The translations under genes and the position numbers were made by a program. Source: Leucosporidium creatinivorum (Eukaryota > Basidiomycota > Microbotryomycetes > Leucosporidiales > Leucosporidiaceae). From it: DNA of 64,000 bases. The notes beneath the pieces are model-generated. The model did not search any database. It had not been told where the DNA came from and worked only from the letters and a program-made list of their open reading frames with translations. Shown piece by piece: positions 1 to 10,468 of this stretch; position 1 is the stretch's first letter; the number at the start of each line of letters is the position of its first letter. The stretch is taken from assembly GCA_001600635.1 (NCBI GenBank), contig BCKL01000007.1, positions 20,363 through 84,362 on the forward strand, given 5' to 3'.

Positions 1-873
1 GGTGGTGGGGCACCTGGAAGCGAAGGACAGGGTCAGGTCGGCTTCGGCGCTCCTTCCACTCGTTCAGAGGGACTCACTTGTGCTGCTCGCAGACATCCTC
101 GTGCGCTTGGACGCCACTGCGAAGGTACTTCCCCTTGCCTTGCCCTCCACAATCGCATCCGCCTTGAGGGCAGACAATCTCCTCCCAGTCGCACTCGTCT
201 TTGAGATGAGTTGCGAGGCGAGCTTGGGCGACGAGAGTGGTGCAGCCTTGCGTAGCGTTCGGGCAGGGGTGGGGCTCTTGGGTGCACTTTGCGAGTAGGC
301 AGCGTCAGCTCGGCGGTGAATCGGTTGAAGGCCGAGAAAAGCTCACGGCCGAGGTGAGGTGTGGAGCGAGCTCGGTGTACTCGCCCGTCCAGCTGCAGCG
401 TTCGTGAGAGCACTTGCACCTATCGAAACGGGACTCGGATCAGCTCTCAGTACTGGTGAAGTCTTCTCCGACCTCTCCACTAACCTCAAAGCTCCGGTCA
501 TCCTCTCAATCGCGAGCGAGATCTGGACGTCGCTGTGTCCGACGGTCTGCCTACACGTCGGGCAGTCCTGCCTTCCGCTATTCAACCAGGAGATTAAGCA
601 GCTCGAGCAGAAGGTATGCTGCTCTCGGCAAGCGAAGGCGGGCTTGCTGAAAACGTCCTGGCAGACTGAGAGCGATTCGAGGTCAGCGCTCGTGCAAGGA
701 GAGGGAGGGGAGCAGGCAGATGTACTCGGACAGACGAAAATGGAAGTCGCATCGCTGAGGAACAAGTCTGAGGCGATTCCGGGCACTGCAGAGCCGAGGG
801 CGAGTCAGCTTCGAGCAAGCGGGTGCGAGCTCTTCCAAATCGTGCAGGGGAGTCAGAAAAAGAAGAGCTCACT
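1..873 (-). CDS. RING and TRAF-type zinc finger protein, copy A (3' end cut by the window edge)
   Basis: Likely a RING-type E3 ubiquitin ligase-like protein with TRAF zinc fingers. Spliced by eye, the protein begins MPGIASDLFLSDATSIFVCP, then a RING (CPICQD, then CREQHTFCSSC, then CPTCRQ), then Cys/His fingers (CSHERCSW, HPCPNATQGC, CPQGGCDCGG, VCEQHKCP). The start codon is split: A is at 873 and TG at 785-784, with an 87-nt intron between. No ATG is visible in the exon upstream. The RING exons are joined by introns with GT donors and CTGAC branch sites. It lies head-to-tail with copy B and shares its exon plan and flanks with B, C and D. The RING/TRAF fold is directly visible; ligase activity is inferred from the family. 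The substrate is unknown. Confidence 0.8.
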
Positions 874-1207
874 GTTGAGAATGTGTAGCAGCCTCTAGAG
901 AGCCTTGAGTGCGTCCCTTAGCCGCTATCGTCGGGTCGAAGCTGGAAACGAGCGAGTGGTTGGAAGCCATGAGACGAGGCGAGCTGAATTCGAGCTCTCA
1001 TCTGGGGAGGAAGAGGGGAGGCGTCCGCTTATTTCGCAGTCGTTTCAAGCTCTCAAGCTCGAGTGGGTTCGATGGTGTACAGGATCATCGACTGTGCAGA
1101 GCACTGGTTAACCTCTCATGTCTCTCTGATGCCGCTCAAAGAGGACTCTCAAAAGCTCGGCGCTTCCATTCGTTCAGCCGCTGCCTCTCTTGGCGACCTG
1201 ACTGCCG
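874..1207. repeat. Intergenic spacer A-B, duplicated as the C-D spacer
   Basis: No gene is seen here. The segment resembles 8043-8368 along most of its length: shared blocks include GTCGAAGCTGG, AACGAGCGAGTGGT, and CCTCTCAT followed by ATGCCGCTC. It therefore belongs to the two-gene duplication. It contains the 5' leader exon of copy A and the 3' flank of copy B. Confidence 0.75.
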
Positions 1208-2624
1208 CTAGATCAGCTCATGCTTCTCACACTTCCCGCACTTCCCATCGAGGCTCAACGCGGCGTCTGCACAGCAGAACTTGCGCTTCTTGACCGTGCT
1301 GCTCGGCGACTCTCCCGCGCCGAAGACGGCGGCAGACGAGATGGGAGAGGCGGGGCGTTTGCCCTGTGCGTTCACATCGGTTCGGTGAGCTATGTTTCAG
1401 AACGTGAGATCAAGACTCACGAGAGCGAATCCTCGAGGCGGGAAAGCAGCTTGCGTGCTCTGCACGATCCAGCTCGGCGAAGGCATCACCAAGGGAGGCA
1501 GATCGAAGGACGGGTGAGCATCGAGAGCAGCGGTCGGAGGTGTAGCGGGTTGCTTGAGTAGGTCGAGGTCCATGCGTCGTCCCTCGAGCGCCTTGACGCG
1601 AGCGTTGGCAGCCGCGAGTTCCTCCGTCAACGAGCGCACTTGGGCGTTGGCCGTGTCGGTCGCTCGTGCAGCCGCAGTGCATCCAGGGGAGTGTAGCCGA
1701 AGCGTACTGAGAGTCCCGGTCGTGGTGCAGAGAGGAGAGATGGCGCAGCTGTGGCCGTAACATTGAGATGTGAGCGCAGGCTCGGCGAAAGCGAGCGCGA
1801 TGAAACGAGCTCACCGATGATTCACGCAGGTGTACATGTGCGAAAGGATGTCCTTGCGAAGGTACACTCCTCCTCTGTGCTTGCCTCCACAGTCTCGGCC
1901 TCCCCGAGGGCAGGTGGCAGACTCGAACGGGCAGACGATTCGGTGAGCGAGGAGGCCGAGCGCCGAGACGCGGGTCGGGCAGCCCATAAAGCCGTTGGGG
2001 CACGGTCGAGGGTGATAGTTGCACTATGAAAGCAGAAAGAGGTAAGTGGAGAGCGTCGGGGGCTGTCTGAGTCCGAAAGGAGCCCACCGACGAGTCGAGA
2101 TGCGAAGCGAGCTCCGAGTGCTCGCCTTGCCATCTGCACTCGTCGTAGTTGCAGAAGACCCTGGAGATCAACGCGAGGTCAGCTCCCTCCTCGATGTTGT
2201 CACAAGCGAAGCAGCGCACTCCAGCCTTCCGACCATGCGATCCAGCAAGGGCATGGGCGTGAAGTCGGCTTCGTAGATGGCTCGCCTACAGCTCGGGCAC
2301 TTGAGGATGTCTCGGTCGTCTGCTTGGATACTGTACGTCTCCAGGCAGACCTTGCAGTAGACGTGCTGGCTCTCGCAACCCGTCCAGGTCGCTCGGTCGA
2401 GCGCGTCGAGGCAGACTGCACGAGAGTAGGCGGTCAGCGGGACGAGCTCCCGAGATGTGTGAGCAGTCTTATCTCACTCGAGCACATGAGATCGGGTCCC
2501 ACACCCTCGACGAAGCTTTCCAACGAGATTCCCACTGCGAGAGACGAGGAAGCGGTCAGTTGTGCTCGACAATCGCTAAGTGGGGGAGGAGGGGCGCTTT
2601 AGGAGTGTACAGAGAGGACTCACT
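1208..2624 (-). CDS. RING and TRAF-type zinc finger protein, copy B (complete)
   Basis: This is the best-preserved member of the family. The spliced product starts MGISLESFVEGVGPDLMCS, then a C3HC4-type RING (CSICLDALDR, CESQHVYCKVC, CPSCRR). TRAF-type fingers follow (CNYDECRWQGEH, CNYHPRPCPNGFMGC, CPRGGRDCGGKHRGG), then a Cys finger (CAISPLCTT), a predicted coiled coil (VRSLTEELAAANARVKALEG) and a short Cys-rich tail (KFCCADAALSLDGKCGKCEK) ending in TAG. The start codon is split: A at 2624, TG at 2534-2533, with an 89-nt intron containing CTGAC. RING plus TRAF fingers plus coiled coil is the layout of TRAF-like ubiquitin ligases. That function is family knowledge, not shown here. The N-terminus is conserved with copy D, which supports this start. 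Confidence 0.85.
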
Positions 2625-3260
2625 GTCTGCTGTAGCTGCTGAGGCGCTGAACGAAGCGAGCTGGCGAGTCGAGTCGGAAACGAGCGAGTGGTCAAAGCGT
2701 GAGAGACGGGGCGAGGTTCGAGCTCGAAGGAAGAGTGGGAGAGGCAGAGGCCAGCTGAGGCCAGCTGCAGGTTACTCTACGAGCGGAGAATGCGATATCA
2801 AGCTTCAAAAATGACCTCTAGGTTCGCTGAGCTCACTGTACGAGAGTCTGTCGCTCTCTCACCCTCTCGCTGCGAAGCTCGGCGCCGAGTGGGCTGCTGG
2901 CTGCTGTAGCTCGTTGTCCTCTACATCGCAGGACCGTCACGAGGTTAGGTCCATACACAAGCTCTGTTTCTCCCTCATACCCATCCGAGCTCATCGGACA
3001 TCTTGCTCCGTCTCTCAGCTCTCCCCTTCGCCGAGCTCTCTCCCTCCGATGTTCGATGAATCAAAAGCTGATTACAAAGTCTTATGAAAGAGGAAAAGGG
3101 GGTGGGAGTACACGTACAAATCGTAGAACGAGAGACGCGGGAAGGCAAGCTACAAACAGCACTATACAAGAGAAGAGGGGCGATGTTAAGGAGCGCCGAG
3201 CCTCGCCGAACCCAGCGTCGCAGGAGGGGTGGGCTTGGGATATAGAGAGGTGGAAGGTGC
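2625..3260. repeat. Duplicated upstream flank of copy B (matches 9775-10400)
   Basis: No gene is supported. The segment aligns by eye with the upstream side of copy D. Matching blocks include GAGCTCACTGTACGAGA, GCGAAGCTCGGCGCCGA, AGTCTTATGAA and ACAGCACTATAC. In the other block this sequence lies between copy D and the 3' end of the STF2-like gene, so the copy here appears to carry part of a former neighbour's 3' flank. Confidence 0.75.
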
Positions 3261-6200
3261 GGAAAGTGATACAAGTGGAAATAGGTCGTGTGGAAGGCGA
3301 AGACCTCGCCGACTAGCTCGCCGAGAGGACTAGCGCTGAAGTCCCCAGGTGCCGAGCAGGGCCGAGCTCTGCCCTCCTCAGCGATAATGACCAGCAGCCT
3401 CGTACGAGAGGCTGGCGCCAGGGGTAAGGGCCAAAAGCTGTCAGCACAGCAGACCAGCGACGTCTCACTAGCTGCCAGCGCCGAAAGCCAGTACTCGCCC
3501 CTCGGCGCGCTCCGCTAATCAGCTCCTCAATAGCCTGCGAGACACTGTGGCGGCATGCGGAAGAGCACAAAGGCGCGCAATCGCCGAGGCTCACTCGCCA
3601 GAAACGAAACAGCGCCCGCTGCCCCTTCCCCGACGAGAGTGGCGGCGCCGAGATCCCTCCTTGCTCGTCCTGTTAGTGAGTCGAGCAGCTCTGCAGCGAG
3701 GTGCACACCAAGCACAGCAGGTGAAGCAAAGATCCGACTTCGCGATCTCGAGCGAGCGCCTCCGCCTTCACTGCGAAGCCATCGCTGAGTTGTGGTCGAG
3801 TCTCTGCTCTTCACCGAGGCCCTTGCCGGCGTGCTCCTCTGAAAGCCCCTTCACCTCACTGATACATCAGGAGCTGACTCAAATCGACTGAATGTGCACA
3901 GCATCAGCTCGCATGATAAAGCGAAGCCCTCCCCGAGCCCGTCGGGCGCAGAGATAGAATCGCCGCGAAGTCGCTACTGCGCCGCTCACGTGCTGATCCC
4001 CTGGCAGCTGTACAGAGATAGCCAGATCTCAGCTAACAGCTCCCGACTCTCGGCCTGATCACGTGCCCTCGACCTCGTGAGTGACCAGGCAGCGCCGCGA
4101 GCGAGAGAGCGCCGAGCGAGAGGGGTGATGCCAACACGCAACCTAATCAGCAGCGCACCTGCAGAGCAGCAGCATCATAGCAAGATCAGCTGGGATAAGA
4201 TCGCTTTGCTGGCTAATGCACCAGCTCCTCCCTCGAGCCTCGAGGAAAAAGCTCGGTGCAAGCGAGGCCGTCGACTCCAGCTTCGAGGAAGTGTCTGAGA
4301 ACCTGCCTTGCGTCCCGTAACGTGCAGGCAGGTTATGCAATGCACAGGGGTTCTCCAACTAGCTCACAGTGAGCGCGTTTCCGACCGAGTCGAACGGGAG
4401 CTCCACCGACGAGAGATGCGAGCTGCTCCCGCTCCTGCGGGGGCGAGCCGAGGAGGGTGCGGATCTGCTTCAGAGCTACAGGCTGCTACAGAGCACGACA
4501 AATGTTCGTTGCCAACTCGCCCAGGTCTTTCTCCGCAGCTCCACCCGCGTCTCAACGAGGGAGACGCGCTAGCGAAGAGAAGCGAGTGTGGGTCGGCTGG
4601 TAGCTGCCACATCCAGACCGCTGTTGCGGCGAGCAGGCAATAGTGCCGATGAGTTCTGACATCGGAGTGTCGCAAAGCAAAGAGCAGGCGCTTCCCACTC
4701 AGCAAAAGCCAAGCGAGGCTACGCTGGCTCCGCGCCGAAGCAAGCCGCTCGTCTCCTGCCTGGTTGAAGGTCAGGAGAGCCTCTGCATCACACGGTCGCG
4801 TGATTCACCGAGTGCTCCACGCGATCGAGAGCACACTTGCTCATCTCCTCGCTGGAGACAGGCGAAGGGCGCAGAGGCGAACTGAGACAGCGAGCACGGT
4901 GACCTGTGGCCTTGCTGGTCCGCATCAAGGGATCGCAGTGGGCATGGTGCCGTTTCAGCAAGAGGTACTCGTCTTCAAAAATGCCCGCCTCTCACACTGC
5001 AGTGAGAGAAGCTCGGCGCTCGAGGCGAGAACGTTCGGCTGCGCTAAGCTGCCAGCGTATAGGGACTACAACAGCTTGGCCAACAGCTGCTCGACCCGAA
5101 GGCGAACGGAGTGGCCCCTCGCATCTCAGCTACGAGGAAGCAGCGCCGAGTCGTGAGGTCGAGTCCTGCTCGGCGAGAGTGAGAACGCGCCGAACCTGGC
5201 GCAGGGCTTCCTTGAGAGGCTCAAGGTCTGGAGCGACGGGTAAGCCTTATGATTCTCACCACTACATCAAACCATCACTACTATCCATCCTTCGCTCCCG
5301 AGGAGGAGAGCCCAGCGAAGGTGAGGCGAAGCGAACACTCGGCTCGGCTAGTGAGCTATAGCTGGCGGGTCCCCGACGAGCCTGGAGCAGTACACTCGTC
5401 CCCCCAGTAAAGGTTAGTAGCTGAACGATCATGCCAACCATAACGAGCCCTCCCCTGCCCAGCTGCCAGCTGAACGAGGACGCGCCCGTTTGAGAGCGTG
5501 GTCGAGTCGAGGCTGCTCAATCGGAGCTGAGCGCTGAGCTGCAGCAGAGCGGGCAAGAGGTGTAGCATCGATACCACAGCTAATACCGCCGCCGCCCGCC
5601 GCAGCTTGTGCTACAGCAAGCGGACAACGGAGAGCGAGTGAGCGGTTGGACGCTACCAGCTGCTGTTCTGTAGTCTATTCCTCAGGTCCTCCCAGCACAC
5701 ACTGTACCAACCTCCAGCTGTAGCACGTCATCCCACTCGCTGTCACTCACCTCTCAGACCTCTCCCTCTCCCGCTGCTCCCTCACTCCCCTTCCCAGTCT
5801 GTTGAGCTGAACCGTGCCAAGTTGTAGTTTGTTCGAGGGCGAATCGCGAGTGGTGAGCTGTTGTTGTGCCGAATAGGAGAGGAGAGGGTGGCAGCTGTAG
5901 CGATCAGAGAGAGCGGGCGAGGGAGAGGCGGAGGAGATGAGAGGGAGAGGCGAGCGGGTGCTGTAGGTGGTTATGTGTGTAGAGCTGAAGTTGTAGCTGA
6001 TTACAAGTCGAATAGGCGTCGTAGCTGACGAGACGAGGTAAAGATGAGGAGAGAGGGAGAGAGCAAAGGAGCAGCTCGGACTTGCAAGTCGGCCAGTGGG
6101 AGAGAAGAGAAGGGGGGGGGGCGAGGTCTGCAGAGGTGCAGGAGAGGAGATGGCGGGCGGCACTAGAAGCTCACGCTGTTTGAGTCTGCTATCAGATCAC

Positions 6201-6675
6201 TCGAAGTAGACCATCGAAAGCTGTGTCTTAGAGCAGAGCAAGACCGAGCTCCCAGCTTTCGACCGAGATGAGGGAGCTGAGAAGGCTACAGGCAGCTCAG
6301 TGAGCTCTTTCGAGTAGCTCAGCCGCTCGGAACTATACAGGCACTCTTTCTCTAGCTCTCTGAGCTCCCCGGCGTGCTTTGTGCTCCCTTCACAGCTTGC
6401 TGAGGACCTCGGCGCCGAGCGTTTGCTTCTCTCCGCCCTCCTCACAGTCTGCCCTGCTCANCGTAAAGGTTCGCAAGCAGCCGNTANACGAGTATTGAGA
6501 TGCCAGAACACCTGCCAGAGCACCGATTCGAGCTCTGAAGAGACGGTGAAGCCGGAGCTCGTCAACGCCGAGCGTTCGTTCGCTGCCGCGGCTCGATGAT
6601 CTCTCGTCAAGTGGCCTCGCCGCATCTACAAGCGCAAACCTGAATGCATTGTTGAACACCAGCGCTCACTACTCT
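3261..6675. other. Gene-poor 3.4 kb stretch between the two RING-TRAF blocks
   Basis: I could not support any gene here. Short open frames exist on both strands, but none has recognisable domains, splice-linked exons or similarity to neighbours. The part 5740-6160 is strongly purine-rich on the plus strand (GAGAGG runs) and includes a ten-G run near 6113. A few undetermined bases occur around 6461-6487. It could be a decayed region or hold non-coding RNA; nothing seen decides this. Confidence 0.5.
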
Positions 6676-8042
6676 TTAGCCACACGACGGAGGTGATGCG
6701 GAGGGAAGACCTTGTGCATGGGCGTCGCCTGAGGAGGANGACGNGGCTTNCGGNGAGGCGGCGGGCNGGGANCNCCNTCACCCTNTNCNANNGNCNGAGN
6801 TCAGCNATCAACTCNGNGAGNNCNAANNGNNNAGCNGGNGCNCACCTGCTNCTTGTCGTTGNCGAGCTGGTCGGCGCCGCGCTTCAAAAAAGTGCCGAGT
6901 CGAAGCGCTGGACGAGGGTGAGGCTGAAGCTGGGGCTGCTCGAGATCCCTCCTTGGTTTGAGCTCGGGCTCCAGCTTCTTGACCTTGTCTTCGAGCGNCT
7001 NGTNCTTNCTGCNGAGCATCTCGTTATCGCGCTCCAACTCGGCGCACCTTGCCTCGGCTTGAGAACGGGCGAGGTCGATGGCTTCGCAGCCGCGACGGTG
7101 CTCTTTGATCATGGAGAAGAGGCCAATGGTAGTGCAGCGTGGGGTGGGGCATCTGTNGGNGAGCTGTNAGTGGGCAAGCGTTGTAGAGGCGCAAGCAAGA
7201 GAGCTCACTTGTGCTGCTCGCAGACCGAAGCATGCGCTACTGCCTCGATACGAAGGTACACGCCCTTGCCCGTTCCTCCACAATCNCGGCCTCCGCGAGG
7301 ACACGNGATCCTGGTGTANNCGCAATCGTGCTTGAGGTGCATCTCGGCGTTCAAGGGGACCACCTGAGCTCGGCAGCCNCNNNNNNNNNNNNNNNNNNNN
7401 NNNNNNNNNNNNNNNNNNNNNNNNNNNNNNNNNNNNNNNNNNNNNNNNNNNNNNNNNNNNNNNNNNNNNNNNNNNNNNNNNNNNNNNNNNNNNNNNNNNN
7501 NNNNNNNNNNNNNNNNNNNNNNNNNNNNNNNNNNNNNNNNNNNNNNNNNNNNNNNNNNNNNNNNNNNNNNNNNNNNNNNNNNNNNNNNNNNNNNNNNNNN
7601 NNNNNNNNNNNNNNNNNNNNNNNNNNNNNNNNNNNNNNNNNNNNNNNNNNNNNNNNNNNNNNNNNNNNNNNNNNNNNNNNNNNNNNNNNNNNNNNNNNNN
7701 NNNNNNNNNNNNNNNNNNNNNNNNNNCCNNNGGTTGTCTCCCCACCCANTCNAACCAGCAGNNCTCGCAGTAGGCGTGAGAGATCGTGCAGCCGCTGAGC
7801 GTAGCTCGGTCGATGACTTCGTGGCAAACTAGAAACGAGCAGGGCTGGTCAGCTCGAACGTTGATGAGCGCTTGACCGAGGTGCAAGCTTACATGTACAG
7901 ATCAGCTCGTCTCCTACATCGTCGAGGAAGAGGTCAGAGTCGATCCACACTGTTTGAGAAGCGAGAGCGAAGTCAGCTTGCGCTCGAGCAGCTCGCAACG
8001 TGCAGCAGCGGGCGCTGTAGGAGACTGGAGAGCAGACTTACT
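6676..8042 (-). CDS. RING and TRAF-type zinc finger protein, copy C (interrupted by an assembly gap)
   Basis: The N-terminus reads MWIDSDLFLDDVGDELICTF, leading into a RING (CHEVIDR, then ISHAYCExCW). The gap at 7381-7726 removes the rest of the RING. TRAF-type sequence then resumes (CPRGGRDCGGTGKG, SVCEQHK), followed by CPTPRCTTIG and a long predicted coiled coil (RSQAEARCAELERDNEML, LEDKVKKLEPELK). The start codon is split: A at 8042, TG at 7949-7948, with a 92-nt intron. The 3' end lies in sequence with many N. A terminal exon ending SASPPSCG and TAA at 6678-6676 is my best guess. It pairs with copy D as A pairs with B. Identity as a family member is firm; the exact end is not. Confidence 0.6.
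7381..7726. other. Assembly gap (run of N)
   Basis: A run of 346 undetermined bases lies inside copy C. Scattered N bases surround it (about 6739-6842, 6998-7011, 7157-7168, 7286-7320, 7379, 7729-7763). The surrounding gene model is therefore incomplete, and local base calls may be poor. Confidence 0.99.
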
Positions 8043-8368
8043 AGGGGGAGGTAGTGCTGTAGCTCCTAGTGAGCTCCAAGTACCGCGAGAATCGAGTCGA
8101 AGCTGGCAACGAGCGAGTGGTCGGAGCGCAAGAAACGAGGCGAGTCGAGTCGGAGCTCTCGTCTCGGAGTCAAAAGGGGTCGTCAAAGTGGCTCCAGCGT
8201 GCTCCAGAGCTCTCAAACCTAGCTAAGAGTAATGATGAACGGGACGCGGGACTTTGCGGAGCGCCAGGGAGCCTCTCATTTCTCTCTCAGATGCCGCTCG
8301 GCGCACGCTTCTGGAAGCTCTGCGCTTCCATTGATCAGAATGGGCTTCTTTCGATGCTCTAACACAGC
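8043..8368. repeat. Intergenic spacer C-D, duplicate of the A-B spacer
   Basis: No gene is seen. The segment matches 874-1207 by eye in several ordered blocks and contains the untranslated first exon of copy C, which ends at 8042 with the A of the split start codon. Confidence 0.75.
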
Positions 8369-9774
8369 CTAGCTAAGCTCGTGCTTCTCACACTTCCCAT
8401 CAAGGCTCAAAGCGGCTTCTGCGCAGCAGAACTTGCGTGTCTCGAAGGGGCCCGGCGAGACAGCCTGAGCGCCGAGGGAGGCGCTGGGCGAGGTGGAAGG
8501 TGCGAAGTTGTTTCCCTGTTGGCATAGGAGGCTTTAGCAAAAGTTCTCGCTCTGCAGGGGAAGATGAGGACTGACCAGGGATCGTCCTTGCGGCGGGAAA
8601 GACGCTCGGCGTCGTGCGCCTTCGGCGAGGCGGTTCGGCGCCGATGAGGTTTTCGGAGCGGATTCGGGAGCGGCGCTGTCGGTCATGGCGGCGACCGAGA
8701 AGCTCTGATACGTCTCCAAACACGTGGTCTGCGCTTCCAGCACCACAATGCGAGCTGTGGCGACGGCGAGTTCCTCGCGCAACGAGCGAACGACCATGTT
8801 GGAAGCGTGCGTCGCTTGGCGCATGGCTGCACATCCTGGAGCATGCTTGGCCAGGGTTTTGAAGGTCCCGATGGTGGTGCAGAGGGGAGAGATGGTGCAT
8901 CTGGTGGTATCACCGGGGGAATAAGCGAGAGCTCGGCGAAAGCGAGAACAAGGACCTGGGCTCACCGCTGACTGGCACACCTCTGGGAGTGCTGTTGAAT
9001 ATCCTGTCGTAGTGTGACGCCTCCTCGGAGCTTGCCGCCGCAATTTTCTCCGCCTCGAGGGCAGGTAACGAGCTCAAACGGACAGGCAGCTCGGTGACCA
9101 GGAAGCGCGAGCGGCGAAATGAGAGTGGGACAGCCGGCTGAAGCGTTTGGGCAGGGCTGGGGATTGTGTTGACACTGTAGTGCGGCAACAGGTGAGCTTG
9201 GTGCTTGGACACTCTCCGTCTCAAGCGAAGCAAAGCTAACCGACGAATCGAGGTGCGAGGCCAACTCCGAGCGCTCGCCTCGCCAAGTGCACTCTCGGTG
9301 CTTGCAGCGAACCCTGTGAGCATAGTATGGATCAGTTTCCTCTTCGTATCATCGTCGAGAGTGACTCGAACTCACTGCAATCTCCCAATCATGCGGTCGA
9401 GCAGCGGCATCGGCGTGAACTTGGTTTTGTAGATGACCCTCCTTCATTCGGGACAGCTCCAGGTTCCTCTGCTTTGCTCGGCTCTCAATCCCATCACACA
9501 GCCTCTGCAGTAGACATGCTGGTCTTCGCACCCGGTCCAGGTGGCTCGGTCGAGGGCGTCCAGGCAGACTGCGCGAGAGCAAGGCGGTCAGCGTAGGTCG
9601 TGACATGAGAGAGCGACTATAGCTTACTGGAGCAGATGAGATCCGGCCCCACTCCCTCAACGAAGCTTTCCAGCGCGATTCCCACTGCGAGAGACGAGGG
9701 AGCGGTCAGCTGTGCTCGACAGTCGTTTCGAGGGAGACGAGGGGCGGTGTCGGAGTGTACAGAGAGGACTCACT
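8369..9774 (-). pseudogene. RING and TRAF-type zinc finger gene, copy D, with a premature stop in the RING
   Basis: Closest relative of copy B with the same exon plan. The start codon is split: A at 9774, TG at 9684-9683, 89-nt intron. The N-terminus reads MGIALESFVEGVGPDLICS. The RING begins CSICLDALDR and CEDQHVYCRGC, but where B has CPSCRR this copy reads CPE-stop-RR. The TGA lies at 9446-9444, at a zinc-binding Cys codon. Downstream exons stay intact: CKHRECTWRGER, CQHNPQPCPNASAGC, CPRGGENCGGK, CTISPLCTT, a coiled coil, and the tail KFCCAEAALSLDGKCEK ending in TAG at 8371-8369. With everything else open, the stop is either a recent inactivation, an undetected splice event or a base-calling error near a poorly assembled region. 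Confidence 0.65.
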
Positions 9775-10400
9775 GTTTTCTATAGCTGCTCAGACGCCGA
9801 ACGAGGAGACCTGGCGAGTCGAAGCTGGAAACGAGTGAGCGGTCGAAGCGCAAGAGACGAGGCGAGGTTCGAGCTCGAAGTTGAGCAGGAGAGGAGAGGC
9901 GAGCTGAGTCGGCTGTAGGCTACTCTCTGAGATGTAGACTGTGCTATCAAGCTTTCAGAACCACCTCTCCGCTCGCCGAGCTCACTGTACGAGACTCTGC
10001 CGCTAGTTCTCTCTCGCTGCGAAGCTCGGCGCCGATTGAGCTGCTTGCTGCTGCCTCGCGGTCTTGTCACTTCCTTCGCCGACGTTGGTCGCCTCGAGGA
10101 GTAGATCGTATGCTGCTTGCATCTCTTTTGGCCCTCGAAGCACCTCGCCGCGCTCCTCGCGCTCTCTCGTCCCACTCGCCTTCCCCGAGCTCCCCCTCAA
10201 CGCCAGGAACGAAAGCGGATTTCAGAGTCTTATGAACGGGGGAAGGAGGGTGGGGCACAAGCACAAATTGAGGAACGATAGACGAGGGAAGGGAAGCTAC
10301 ATACAGCACTATACGAGAGAAGGGGGGGCGATAATGAGAGAGCGCCGAGCATCCTGGCGGCCAGCGTCGCGAAGACGGAGTCCAGCTGGGATCAAGGTGA
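9775..10400. repeat. Upstream flank of copy D, duplicated at 2625-3260
   Basis: Non-coding by eye. It holds the untranslated first exon of copy D and then the 3' flank of the STF2-like gene. The similarity to 2625-3260 runs to roughly 10400, just short of the STF2-like stop codon. Confidence 0.7.
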
Positions 10401-10468
10401 GGGATGTTGAGCGGGTTTTAAAGAGTCAAGGGGAGGGAATTGAGGCGGTTGGAGTGGATGTTGGGAGG

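Noticed and set aside
7211-7827. Long frames across the N run
   Set aside because: They are open only because the bases are undetermined.
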